Assembly (NCBI RefSeq): GCF_036173125.1 | Contig: NZ_CP108054.1 | Location: 620,001-684,000 of the forward strand | Direction: 5' to 3' | DNA from: Streptomyces sp. NBC_00286 | GTDB lineage: Bacteria; Actinomycetota; Actinomycetes; Streptomycetales; Streptomycetaceae | Length of the DNA stretch: 64,000 nucleotides | In this document: in pieces, positions 44,311 to 54,660 of the stretch | How the letters are laid out: the number at the start of each line of letters is the position of its first letter | Numbering within the stretch: the first letter of the stretch is position 1 | Program-made: the position numbers and the translations under genes | Notes under the pieces: generated by a model | Told to the model about the DNA's origin: nothing | Seen by the model: only the letters and a program-made list of their open reading frames with translations | Databases searched by the model: none

Positions 44311-44640
44311 TCAGCTGGTCTTGCGCCCCCACTGCGGCCGGCTCCGGTCCCACTCCTCGCCCACAGCTCGGTGGCCCGGCGCTCGATCCGCCCACAGCTC
44401 GGTGGCCCGGCGCTCGATCCGCAGACGGATCACGTGCCCGCCCGCGAGGATCACCAGCCCCCACCAAAGCCCCCCGTGCCGGTCAGCACCACACGCGCCG
44501 CCGCCGCCGAGCCGATCAGTGCGGACACCAACTGCTCGCATCCGTCCGTCCACACCGACACCGCGGTGCCGACCTTCACGCTCGCGCTGTCCGACGTGAC
44601 CGAGGCACGCCCCTTCACGCGGCAGAGTCCGAATCCGTAG
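44311..44640 (-). pseudogene. Rv1733c-like membrane protein, broken by a tandem duplication
   Basis: The minus strand keeps pieces of an Rv1733c-type protein in two frames: SVKVGTAVSVWTDGCEQLVS with ALIGSAAAARVVLTG, then WGLVILAGGHVIRLRIERR and EEWDRSRPQWGRKTS before the stop at 44311. A 31-bp tandem duplication (44360-44421) doubles ERRATELWADRAP-type coding and shifts the frame, and the N-terminal part is missing. The intact relative is at 56883-57500. Nothing else is seen in the 44191-44831 gap apart from this and the operator pair. Confidence 0.65.
44360..44421. repeat. Perfect 31-bp tandem duplication
   Basis: Two adjacent identical copies (44360-44390 and 44391-44421) starting CCCACAGCTCGGTGG. 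Length 31 is not a multiple of three, so it causes a frameshift in the gene it hits. Confidence 0.95.
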
Positions 44641-44707
44641 CGGATACGGGCCGCCGTCCTCGCCCGCCGCGAACGTCCCAGGTCAGATACTCCCGCGAAA
44701 TGAAGTC

Positions 44708-44741
44708 GGGCCGTTCGGAACCGGATAGGGCCGTACGGCCC
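44708..44741. promoter_or_regulatory. Paired DevR-type operators before nitroreductase
   Basis: GGGCCGTTCGGAAC (44708-44721) and the perfect palindrome GGGCCGTACGGCCC (44728-44741) are 20 bp apart centre to centre, on the same helix face. The pair ends 90 bp before the start, the arrangement known for DosR at strong promoters such as acr/acg. Confidence 0.75.
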
Positions 44742-44831
44742 CTCCTGCGGCCACTGGCGTGGGCGCCACGCTGGCATCTGCTCACGACAAGCCCCGCCGC
44801 CCCGTCGGCGTAGGGCGGGGAGGAGTTCCCG

Positions 44832-45827
44832 ATGCGCTCTGCGGTTCTCGCTGTCCCGGCCCTGGAGGACCTGGTCTCCGCGGCCGTGTCCGCCCCCTCG
44901 ATCCATAACACACAGCCCTGGCGGTTCCGGCTGGACCCGGACACCGTCACACTGGAGATCCGTGCCGCGGCGGATCGCGGGCTGCGCCACATCGATCCGA
45001 CCGGGCGCGCCCTGCACCTCTCCGTGGGCTGCGCGGTGCTCAATCTCCGGGTGGCGGTGGCTCACTTCGGCAGGGAGCCGGTGACCCGGCTGCTGCCCCG
45101 GCCCGACGAGCCGGACCTGCTCGCGGCCATGCGATTCGGCGGCACCACCGCCTCCTCCTCCACACCACACCTGTACGACGCTCTGTGGCGTCGGCACAGC
45201 AGCCGCTTCCCGTACTCAGAGCGACCGCTGCCCACCGCCGTCCTGGCAGAGCTCGCCGAGGCTGCACACGCCGAAGGCGCCCTGTTGAGTCGTCCCGGTC
45301 CGGCCGAGACCGACCGCCTGCTGCAGCTCACCCGCGAGGCTGAGCATCGCAACACGGCCGACCCCGACCGGGCCGCGGAGAGCCGCCGCTGGGTGCACGA
45401 ACCGAACGGTGCGGCCCTCGGTATGCCGCCCGGGACGCTGGGACCGCAGGACTTCCGGGACCGGGTCCCCATGCGGGACTTCGGCGCCCACCGGCACCCG
45501 GCCGTGCTGGCCGCCCGCCCCTTCGAGACGTGGCCCTCCCTTATGGTGCTCTCCACGGGGCACGACCGGCGGGCCGACTGGCTGCGCGCCGGCCAGGCGC
45601 TCGAACGCGTCCTGCTGGTGGCCACCGCGCACGGCGTACGGGCATCCCTGCTGCATCAGGCACTGGAGTGGCCGGACCTGCGCGACCAACTCGGACAGGG
45701 CCCTGGCGACCGGCGCGCTCACGCCCAGATGGTGCTCCGCCTCGGGTACGGGCCGGAGGGACCGCCTTCCCCGCGCAGGACAGCGGAACAGGCACTGGCC
45801 GAGGAACCACTGTCAGCCGCACGCTGA
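44832..45827 (+). CDS. Acg-like FMN-binding nitroreductase-fold protein
   Basis: A 331-residue protein of the Acg family (M. tuberculosis Rv2032, Rv3127, Rv3131), a nitroreductase fold with a covered FMN pocket. The N-terminal signature SAPSIHNTQPWRFRL and the internal RAADRGLRHIDPTGRALHL are typical, as is RLGYGPEGPPSPRR near the end. Acg proteins are among the strongest DosR targets and lack normal nitroreductase activity; they may sequester flavin. GGAGGAG precedes ATG 44832. Confidence 0.93.
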   Translation: MRSAVLAVPALEDLVSAAVSAPSIHNTQPWRFRLDPDTVTLEIRAAADRGLRHIDPTGRALHLSVGCAVLNLRVAVAHFGREPVTRLLPRPDEPDLLAAMRFGGTTASSSTPHLYDALWRRHSSRFPYSERPLPTAVLAELAEAAHAEGALLSRPGPAETDRLLQLTREAEHRNTADPDRAAESRRWVHEPNGAALGMPPGTLGPQDFRDRVPMRDFGAHRHPAVLAARPFETWPSLMVLSTGHDRRADWLRAGQALERVLLVATAHGVRASLLHQALEWPDLRDQLGQGPGDRRAHAQMVLRLGYGPEGPPSPRRTAEQALAEEPLSAAR

Positions 45828-45900
45828 GCGCCGGAAGCGGTGCTTGAGTGACCCCCGTCACAGTGGCCCGCAGTGAGCACGCCGAGTTGGGAGGCCGAGG

Positions 45901-46401
45901 ATGCGCCGCCACCGTGCGGGGGTCCGCGGAGGTCAGTACCGGGTGATCCAAGCCCTGGACGCCTGCCCGCTCGTCGTCTGCAACGAACTCTTCCTGTCCG
46001 AGACCGCCCGGCACGCTGACGCCGTGGGCCGCACGGCCGACCCGGTGGCGGCCGGACCGGTGCTGCAGGCCCGCAACTGCGTGCCAGGACGCGCACGGCG
46101 GCCACGACCAGCACCGCGACGACCGGGACGAGGACACTTCCCCAAGCTCTTCGAGCAGATTGCCTCGCTGGCCGGAGCGCTGATCCTGACGAGCATCGTC
46201 TACGACATCGCCCCGACGGCGCCGCCTGCGCGGCGGAAGGTCCGGGGCTACGTGCTGTGCGAGGACGGGCGAGCGTACCGCCTGTTCCACGAGGATCCGC
46301 ACGAAGTCGGTCCGCGGGTGCAATGCCTCGGCGTCCTCCCCGGATTCATGCCTCCGCACCGACGCGCGTGCGCAGATTGTGGAACTGGCGGGTCTGCATG
46401 A
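45901..46401 (+). CDS. Hypothetical protein
   Basis: A frame of 166 residues with an excellent ribosome-binding site (GGGAGGCCGAGG before ATG 45901). The N-terminus is Arg-rich, the middle contains an Arg/Pro-rich stretch, and later there is a more natural part (FPKLFEQIASLAGALILTSI, then GYVLCEDGRAYRLFHED). Its end overlaps the 3' end of the convergent SRPBCC gene by about 55 bp. I recognise no family, and the Arg/Pro-rich part may mark a frameshift, so the gene could be a damaged one. Confidence 0.4.
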   Translation: MRRHRAGVRGGQYRVIQALDACPLVVCNELFLSETARHADAVGRTADPVAAGPVLQARNCVPGRARRPRPAPRRPGRGHFPKLFEQIASLAGALILTSIVYDIAPTAPPARRKVRGYVLCEDGRAYRLFHEDPHEVGPRVQCLGVLPGFMPPHRRACADCGTGGSA

Positions 46402-47023
46402 TCAGATGCGCGGGTTCCCAGAACAGCACGTCCATGGACCGGGTGAGGAGCCGCGGGCGGCTGTGGGCCCGCGCGCGGACGATGAGCCGGGTTCTTCCGC
46501 CGGACTCCGGCCGGAGGTGGAAGCCCCAGATCGAGTCGATGTACGCCGTGGGCAGCCGGCCGTACCGCTCGTCGAAGGGGCGCCCCGACGGGAGCTGGAC
46601 CTGTGAGCGCAGCACCAGTGTCCGCTCCGGTTCCAGGGCCGCGACGGTGAACCAGGCGTCGCCGCTCGGCAGGGAGTCCAGGTGCTGGCCCTGCTCCAGG
46701 CGCTGCCACTCGGGGACGATGCGTTGCGCGCTCGGGCGTCCGCCGTTGTCCAGGCGGTCCCAGCTGTACCAGCCGCCGCGGTTGCAGCCCATCTGCTGCA
46801 GCCAGGGCCAGACTTCTTCGGGCGGCGCCGGCAGGGTCGTGGCCATGGTCGAGGAGCCGTGGGCCTCGGGGATGAGGTCATCGCCGGGGAAGCCGCGTTC
46901 AGCTTCGTCGCGCTCGGTGCCCCAGGTCAGCACCCGCGGCCGCAGAAAGACGCCGTACAGCGCCAGCGCAGCGGCCGCCACGCCGAAAGGACGTCGCCGG
47001 GCCCTGGACCGGTGCTCGCTCAT
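46346..47023 (-). CDS. SRPBCC-fold protein with N-terminal membrane anchor
   Basis: A 225-residue protein. A short hydrophobic stretch (FGVAAAALALYGVFL) near the N-terminus could anchor it. The rest looks like the SRPBCC/START-like group common in actinobacteria: STMATTLPAPPEEVWPWLQQ, MGCNRGGWYSWDRLDNGG, VLRSQVQLPSGRP and SIWGFHLRPESGGRTRLIVR. Such folds bind hydrophobic ligands; the function here is unknown. The start at 47023 has a weak ribosome-binding site; 47071 is a longer alternative. Confidence 0.85.
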   Translation of the reverse strand: MSEHRSRARRRPFGVAAAALALYGVFLRPRVLTWGTERDEAERGFPGDDLIPEAHGSSTMATTLPAPPEEVWPWLQQMGCNRGGWYSWDRLDNGGRPSAQRIVPEWQRLEQGQHLDSLPSGDAWFTVAALEPERTLVLRSQVQLPSGRPFDERYGRLPTAYIDSIWGFHLRPESGGRTRLIVRARAHSRPRLLTRSMDVLFWEPAHLIMQTRQFHNLRTRVGAEA

Positions 47024-47131
47024 GTCTTCAGCGTCGCAGCTCCATTTCAGTGCCACCACAGGAACTCGCAACCGCCAGCGCCAGAGCCCGGCCCCATCAG
47101 GGACCGGCGGCCCCGCACCACGGCAATTCCT

Positions 47132-47214
47132 CGGGTGTCCGACGCCCCGATCGTCTCCCGCGACGCTGTCGCCGATACCAGTGAGGCCTCATCAACCGGC
47201 TCCTCGACCTCACC
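47132..47214 (+). pseudogene. Degenerate fragment of gap
   Basis: Two pieces identical to the gap gene at 17519-18547: 33 bp coding [11 protein letters not shown] (47132-47165) and 22 bp coding NRLLDLT (47193-47214), with the approximately 150 bp that separate them in gap reduced to 27 bp and a frame change. It is the end of a second gap copy, on the plus strand just before the devS-like gene. The rest of the 47024-47379 gap shows nothing clear. Confidence 0.75.
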
Positions 47215-47379
47215 AAAGCGTCGCCGCCCGCTTCGCCCGCTTCCCACGAAGCCGACCGCCGTCGTGCCCCCCAGGCCGCTGCCCTGATCCCGTACCGCCG
47301 CTTGACGTGGACCGATACGGTGGCACGTGTCCGGATCGGTCGGGCGGTGGGTATGCCGAGGGGACCTGGAGGATCGCCG

Positions 47380-49145
<1,766 letters not shown>

Positions 49146-49149
49146 GGAG

Positions 49150-50401
49150 CCCTGTGCCTCTCCCTGGCCACCTGCGCCGGATGCCTGGCGCGTGGCCGGA
49201 AGCTCGGGGCCCCGGACCGGCCCGCCGCGCGAGCCGCGCGGCATGCCTGCGGCAGGCGCCGGTGACGGTAGTTCAGCAGCGACCGTGAGACCTCCGGGAA
49301 GTGCAGGTTGAGATACGGCAGCACGAACAGCTCGTCCCAGAAGACGTGGCCCCGGTACGCCTCACCGTGCAGACCACGGGCCGGCACACCCACGTCCAGC
49401 TCCGCGGTGTGCGGTGAGAGCGTCTGCAGCACATGGAACAGATACAGACGCAGCACACGACCCGCCTCGCCGGGGACCTGGACGTCCGCCCGCCGCCACA
49501 ACCGCTGCCACGCCGCCACGTGGGAGTCCAGGAGCTCCGAGAAATCCCCGGCAGCGGTCACCCGGTCCAGCACCGCTCCGACCGGGTCACTGATCGCCAG
49601 GTCATGTGAGGTGTGCAGGGCCGCGGTCTTCTCGACCACGGCGGGCCGGCCCGGGGCTATCGGGATCACCAGTCGGTGTACGGCGCGGTGGCTGTACGGG
49701 CGAAGCTCGGACGACGCGGGCCGCTGTCCCGTGACGACCGTACGCGCCGCCATGCTGATCGCGATGTCGGAGCTGCTGGTCCGGCAACGCAGCCACGTCG
49801 TATCGTTCCCCGCCTCTCCCGTCCGCACCTGGGTCAGGTGGTTCCGGTTGAGGGACCGGTAGCGGTGGACGTTGTTGTTGGTCACGTCGCCGTCGAGGAC
49901 GGACTCGACCTCGACCTCGCCCGACCACTCCTCGGACGTGAAAACGGTTCGGAGCGCGGCCAGGTGCGGATCCGCCATGTGCACCAGGCGGACCTGTTCC
50001 ACGCTCAGCACGCCGGCCGCCTCGTCGTCCCAGTACCGGAACGTGCGCGTCAACGTGGCACGGCGGAGATCCAATGTGTGCCGGTAGTCGAACAATCGCC
50101 GCGCGTCGGGAGAGAACCACGGGCCCACCGATCCGTCGGCGGAACGAAGACGGAACCGCAGGAGCAGCCAGTTGGGGAGGTTCACCAGGTCCTCGTTCAC
50201 CACCCGTCGCCCCGCCACAGCGGATTCCAGGCGGTTGTAGATCCCGGCGGCGTAGGTGGCCGGGTAATGCACCAGGCCCGCCCTGCTCTCGGGCACAGCA
50301 CCGCGGGTGGCGAAGCAGCCGTTGCCGAGCGTGCACAACGATTCGCGCAACCGCTCGGCGGCGGGGTCGTATCCCTCGTATTCCCAGGTCCACTCCGACA
50401 T
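49150..50401 (-). pseudogene. 3'-truncated GH65 gene (second copy)
   Basis: Begins normally at 50401 with WTWEYEGYDPAAERLRESLC and follows the intact GH65 at 1-2325 for about 395 codons: HMADPHLAALRTVF, SPHTAELDVGVPARGLHGEA and WDELFVLPYLNLHFPEVSRS. Similarity fades after RRLPQACRAARAAGRSGA at about 49212. The catalytic GPDEYHE region and the whole second half of the barrel are missing; past that point the frame only runs antisense to devS. So this copy cannot be catalytic. The USP paralogue lies 60 bp upstream; the HAD gene found in the first locus is absent. Confidence 0.88.
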
Positions 50402-50461
50402 CCGTCGCCCTCGCCTTCTCCCGTCACGAGATGTGCAGGAACGTGCGACGCGCGCCGGAGT

Positions 50462-51337
50462 TCAGACCCGCTGCGGGACGACGGCCACCGGGCACTCGGC
50501 GTGATGCAGCAGGGCATGGGCAGCCCTGCCGAGCTGCAGACCGAAGTGGCCGTGCCGCCTCAGCGCACCCACAACCACCAGGTCGGCGTCGGCCGAGGCG
50601 TCCAGGAGGGCCTTGTGGGCGGGGCCTTCGACGGCTTGGCGCCGCACTTCGACCTGCGGGTGATTCCGTTCGGCGTCGCGCAGTGCGTCGGTGAGGAGAG
50701 TGGAGGCCCGTTCCTCGTGGGCACGTGCGGCATCATCGGCGATCAGAGGGCTGTCCACGTGCTCGTGGGCGGGGCGGCGCCAGGCCCGTACGGCCTTGAG
50801 TGCGCAGCCGCGTGCCTCGGCCTCGTGGAAGGCGAACCGCAGCGCAGCCGAGCCCTCGGTGGAGTCGCCGACGCCGACCACGACCCGGCCGAAGGAGCCT
50901 TGCCGGTTCCGCTCCCCACCGCGGACCACGACGACCGGGCAGGCGGCACGGACGGCCACCGTGAGGCTGACCGAGCCCAGCAGCATCCCGGCGACCTCGC
51001 CGCGGCCGCGGGACCCCGTGACCAGGGCAGAGGATTCATGTGCCGCGTGCAGCAGCACGGACACAGCGTCGTCGGGCAGCACGTCGCTCGACACCTTCAC
51101 CTCTGGGTTGCGCAGCCGGGCGCGTTCCGCGCAGGACGCGATGATGTGCTCGGCCATGACCTCTTCCGCTGGGCGGTCGGTGCTGAAGGACGGGCGGCTT
51201 CCCTCGTACCGCTCCCAGAGAGAGGCGTAGACGAGGCGCAAGGGCAGCCCGAGGCGCGCAGCCTCGTCCATCGCCCAGTCCACGGCTTGCAGGCTGGACT
51301 CCGATCCGTCGACACCTACGACCAGCGGGAGCTCCAT
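50462..51337 (-). CDS. Tandem-domain universal stress protein (paralogue of 3098-3973)
   Basis: A 291-residue USP, the same length as the one at 3098-3973 and similar along the whole chain: [37 protein letters not shown] loop GSRGRGEVAGMLLGSVS and the end GHFGLQLGRAAHALLHHA, VAVVPQRV. It is followed on the same strand by the truncated GH65 gene, so the whole USP-GH65 module was duplicated. I found no good DevR-type box in front of it, in contrast to the first copy. Confidence 0.94.
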   Translation of the reverse strand: MELPLVVGVDGSESSLQAVDWAMDEAARLGLPLRLVYASLWERYEGSRPSFSTDRPAEEVMAEHIIASCAERARLRNPEVKVSSDVLPDDAVSVLLHAAHESSALVTGSRGRGEVAGMLLGSVSLTVAVRAACPVVVVRGGERNRQGSFGRVVVGVGDSTEGSAALRFAFHEAEARGCALKAVRAWRRPAHEHVDSPLIADDAARAHEERASTLLTDALRDAERNHPQVEVRRQAVEGPAHKALLDASADADLVVVGALRRHGHFGLQLGRAAHALLHHAECPVAVVPQRV

Positions 51338-51625
51338 GGTCCCTACCGCCTTCCTGCCCGGCCACCGCGAAGGCCCCCTGTGAATACCGTCGCACCGCCC
51401 CGGGGCCATCGCGACACGTGGCCGGACTCTCGCAGGGAGGTCTCGGCCCGGGTTGCACCATGCCGATTTGCGACGATCGTGGAGTCATGTGGCCGGGAGC
51501 ACAGCGCTCGGTGCCACTCGGTATCGCCGCCACTGCCTTCGCGCTGGCCTGGGTCCGTGCCTGGTGAGACGTCCGTGCCCCGATACGAGCCCGCCTCTCG
51601 AGGTCATGGAGAAGGGAAGGCCATT

Positions 51626-52084
51626 GTGGTTGCGAGGACCGGCGTCTTCGGCGCCCTGACCAAGGAACATCGCGAGCAGCTCATGTCCCTCGCTCACGAG
51701 GTGTCGTTCGAGATCGACGAGCGCATCTTCAACGAGGGCGGCAAGGCCGACCGCTTCTGGATCATCCACACGGGCACCGTCGCTCTCGACCTGCACGTGC
51801 CCGGCCGCCGCGCAGCGGTCGTCGACACCCTCGGGGCCGGGGAACTGCTGGGCTGGTCATGGTTCGTCCCTCCCCACCACTGGCACCTGGGTGCCCAGGC
51901 CAGCAGCCCGGTGCGCGCCTACGAGTTCGACGCGGCCGCGGTCCGTGAGCTGTGCGGCAAGAACCCGGAACTGCAGCACGAAATGTGCACCTATGTCGCC
52001 GGAGTGATCGCAGCCCGGCTCAGGTCCGACCGGGTGCGACTGCTCGACCTGTACGCGCCCTACGGCGCAGGCGAAGTGCCCTGA
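51626..52084 (+). CDS. Stand-alone cyclic-nucleotide-binding-domain protein (paralogue)
   Basis: A 152-residue single cNMP-binding domain, paralogous to 42980-43444: EIDERIFNEGGKADRFWIIH, TGTVALDLHVPGRRAAVVDT and the end RLLDLYAPYGAGEVP. No DNA-binding domain is present. The GTG start at 51626 follows GGGAAGG; upstream extension in frame is possible. It is coupled with the CBS-BON gene 24 bp downstream. Confidence 0.88.
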   Translation: MVARTGVFGALTKEHREQLMSLAHEVSFEIDERIFNEGGKADRFWIIHTGTVALDLHVPGRRAAVVDTLGAGELLGWSWFVPPHHWHLGAQASSPVRAYEFDAAAVRELCGKNPELQHEMCTYVAGVIAARLRSDRVRLLDLYAPYGAGEVP

Positions 52085-52108
52085 CGAGGCGAGACGAGGA
52101 GGTCCGAA

Positions 52109-52786
52109 GTGCCTGAGACCCCGCACATCGTGAGCGATGTGATGACGCATACGGTCGTGGCCGTCGGACGCGACGCCCCCTTCAAGGAGATCGTCCGGAC
52201 CATGGAGCAGTGGAAGGTCAGTGCCATGCCGGTGCTGGAGGGAGAAGGGCGCGTCATCGGCGTCGTCTCCGAGGCCGACCTGCTGCCCAAGGAGGAGTTC
52301 CGCGACAGCGACCCGAGCCTTTCCGAGCAACGTCGGCGCCTGTCCGACGTCGTCAAGGCCGGGGCAGTGACGGCGGAGGAGCTCATGAGCACCCCCGCCA
52401 TCACGGTCCACCCCGACGCCACCTTGACCCAGGCGGCCAGGATCATGGCCGTCAGGCACGTCAAACGGCTGCCCGTGATCGACGACATCGGCATGCTCCA
52501 GGGCATCGTCAGCCGCGCCGACCTGCTGAAGGTCTTCCTGCGGTCGGACGCGGAAATCGAGGAGGAGGTCCGCCGCACCGTGGTGTCCTACCTTTTCCCG
52601 GCCTTCAGCCACGCCATCCACGTGAACGTGCACGAGGGCGTCGTCACCCTCCGCGGACACATCCAGGACACCTCGCTGATCTCGGTTGCCGTGCGCCTCG
52701 TGCGCGCAGTGGAGGGCGTGGTGGACGTCGAGCCCCACCTCACCGGTGAGTCCACCACTCCGGCCGGACCGAGGGGCGAGCGGTGA
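52109..52786 (+). CDS. CBS-CBS-BON domain protein (paralogue)
   Basis: A 225-residue protein closely related to 43480-44190: VSDVMTHTVVAVGRDAPFKE, SAMPVLEGEGRVIGVVSEAD, ITVHPDATLTQAARIMAVRH, RLPVIDDIGMLQGIVSRADL and BON motif VNVHEGVVTLRGHIQDTSL. The GTG start has GAGGAGG 6 nt upstream. Together with the cNMP-binding gene it forms the second copy of a two-gene unit. Confidence 0.93.
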   Translation: MPETPHIVSDVMTHTVVAVGRDAPFKEIVRTMEQWKVSAMPVLEGEGRVIGVVSEADLLPKEEFRDSDPSLSEQRRRLSDVVKAGAVTAEELMSTPAITVHPDATLTQAARIMAVRHVKRLPVIDDIGMLQGIVSRADLLKVFLRSDAEIEEEVRRTVVSYLFPAFSHAIHVNVHEGVVTLRGHIQDTSLISVAVRLVRAVEGVVDVEPHLTGESTTPAGPRGER

Positions 52787-52840
52787 AAGGTCGCCCCAGT
52801 CGTACGTACCGAGCGGGGAGGAGTGGCCGGCGCTCCTCCC

Positions 52841-53770
52841 TCATTGCTCGGCCGAACTAATACGGCGCCCCGTGATGCGCGTGGGCTGGATCGACACCCA
52901 CATCTCGCGTTCACCGCCTGGCCACGGCGTGGTGTGGGCGCGATCGACCAGCTCGCGCATGGCGTCAGGGTCGGTAACCTCACGCGCGGGTCCGACGACG
53001 AGCACGCTCCAGCCCTGGCTCATGGCTTCGTCGACGTGGTCGACCTCGAAGGCGACTTCCGATCCCACGGCCGCGGCCGGGACCGAGTCCGGCGCGGTCC
53101 GGAACGCGATCGCGTCGTCGACGACCTCGTAGTTCACCGGAACCACCGCCGGGCCGTGCGCTGTCGACACCGCGACGCGCCCCACGCCGTGTGTGGACAT
53201 CAGGGTGCGGCATTCGTCGGGGTGGAGGTCGAGCAGGCGAGGGTGCAGGAGCGCCTGGCCCAGGCCAGGCGGCAGATCGATGCCGCCTCCGCGCAGAGCG
53301 GCGGTGGTGGTGCCCAGCGCATCGGCCAGGCCGATAAGAGTGGCAACGGTCGGGTCGGCAGGCTGTTCTTCGAGGTATGCCAGGTATTCCGGTGCCATTC
53401 TGGCGCGGCGGGCTGTCTCTTCCCGGGTCAGTCCTTGGCGTGTGCGTTCGGTGGCAACGCGGCGGCCGATGTCACCGGGATTGGGCGGCCTGCTCGGCGG
53501 GGTTCCGCGGGGCTCGGCACTTCTCTGCCCGCCTGCCTGGTCCGTACGTGGCCGGGAAGGCTCGTGTGCGCTCCCGGGCCCGTGCTCGATGTGACGGATG
53601 TGTGCGTCGGGCCCGGGAAAGACGAGGGTCACCTCATCCGTGTCCGACCAGCGCACATCGTAGGGAGGCGTTCCATCCTCGTGGTGGAGTCCGACAATCT
53701 CGCCTTCGCGCCTGGTGGCGCCGGTGGCAGGGCTCTTCACCACGAGTTGATCGCCGAGTTGAGCTCGCAT
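52841..53770 (-). CDS. DUF1918 + HTH + PNPOx-fold protein
   Basis: A 309-residue three-part protein. Residues 1-60 are a DUF1918 SH3-like domain (GDQLVVKSPATGATRREGEI, YDVRWSDTDEVTLVFPGPDA). Residues about 100-160 are an XRE-type helix-turn-helix (GRRVATERTRQGLTREETAR, TVATLIGLADALGTTTAALR). The C-terminal half is a pyridoxamine-5'-phosphate-oxidase-like flavin or F420-binding barrel (HGVGRVAVSTAHGPAVVPVN, DAIAFRTAPDS, VAFEVDHVDEAMSQGWSVLV). PNPOx-fold proteins such as Rv3129 are part of the DosR regulon. Could be a redox-sensing regulator. The start has a weak ribosome-binding site. A weak box-like palindrome, GGCCGGACGGCC, lies at 53862-53873 in the divergent promoter region. Confidence 0.88.
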   Translation of the reverse strand: MRAQLGDQLVVKSPATGATRREGEIVGLHHEDGTPPYDVRWSDTDEVTLVFPGPDAHIRHIEHGPGSAHEPSRPRTDQAGGQRSAEPRGTPPSRPPNPGDIGRRVATERTRQGLTREETARRARMAPEYLAYLEEQPADPTVATLIGLADALGTTTAALRGGGIDLPPGLGQALLHPRLLDLHPDECRTLMSTHGVGRVAVSTAHGPAVVPVNYEVVDDAIAFRTAPDSVPAAAVGSEVAFEVDHVDEAMSQGWSVLVVGPAREVTDPDAMRELVDRAHTTPWPGGEREMWVSIQPTRITGRRISSAEQ

Positions 53771-53933
53771 GATCGCCGCCGTTTCCGCAGAATGCTGCTG
53801 TAACCCAACGTCCCCCGCGCGGCGTGCCGCCGCACGGGACGAGAACCTCCGTGATCCGGGTGGCCGGACGGCCGGTCCGGCGCCGCCCCATCCCCTGGCC
53901 ACTGGCTGTCTCCGCCCGGAAGGGAGAGGCGAC

Positions 53934-54610
53934 ATGCACCACCGTACGGTCGAGGAGCTCATGACCCGAGATGTCGTGCGAGCACGGCGCGACATGCCGT
54001 TCAAGGAGATCGTGAAACTGCTCGCGGACAACGACGTCACCGCCGTACCCGTGGCGACGAACTCGACCGCCCCGTCGGCGTGGAGTCCGAGGCCGACCTG
54101 CTGCGCAAGTCCTCCGCCCAGGCCGACCCGTCCGGCCTGACACCGGTTCCGCATCTGGAGGCGTGGGAGCGTGCCAAGGCCGAAGGCGCCAGGGCCGAAG
54201 AGCTGATGTCGGCTCCCGCCGTGTGCGCGCGTCCGGAGTGGACCGCGGTCGAGGCGGCTCGCCTCATGGCGGTCCAGAACGTCAAGCGACTGCCCGTGGT
54301 GGACGAGACGGACCGGCTGCAGGGCATCGTCAGCCGCGGTGACCTGCTGAGGATCTTCCTGCGCCGTGACGACGCCATCCGCGACGAGATCACGGGGGAC
54401 CTGCTGCGGGGGACCCTGGGACCTATCGCCTCGGACGTGACGGTCGAGGTTCGCGAAGGGCACGTGAGCCTCGGTGGATCCGTCAAGGTCAGGAGCCTGA
54501 TCCCGGTGATCGAGCGGCTGTGCAGGAGCGTTGACGGCGTGGTCTCTGTCGCCGAGCACATCGCGCACCGCCCGGACGCCTCCCAGAATTCGGCAAAGGA
54601 CAACAGCTAA
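53934..54610 (+). pseudogene. CBS-CBS-BON gene with a one-base deletion
   Basis: Starts at ATG 53934 with RTVEELMTRDVVRARRDMPF and KEIVKLLADNDVTAVPV, then loses the frame at about 54056 inside CBS1. The next frame reads DELDRPVGVESEADLLRKSS and continues through CBS2 (EELMSAPAVCARPEWTAVEA, RLPVVDETDRLQGIVSRGDL) and BON (VEVREGHVSLGGSVKVRS) to the stop at 54610. A single missing base (GTGG-C where GTGGTC is expected) explains it. It is the fourth CBS-BON gene of the window. Confidence 0.85.
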
Positions 54611-54630
54611 GGCATCGCAGGAACTGGCTA

Positions 54631-54650
54631 GGAGCAACGGGGGCTGCTCC
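54631..54650. terminator. Weak stem-loop between convergent genes
   Basis: GGAGCA and TGCTCC form a 6-bp stem with an 8-nt loop, between the end of the CBS-BON pseudogene and the end of hsp20. Confidence 0.4.
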
Positions 54651-54660
54651 CGTCCTTGGC

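Noticed and set aside
51338..51625. DevR-type box between the second USP and cNMP-binding genes
   Set aside because: Only GGGGCCATCGCGAC near 51400 is vaguely similar; it lacks the CGGCCC half and was not counted.
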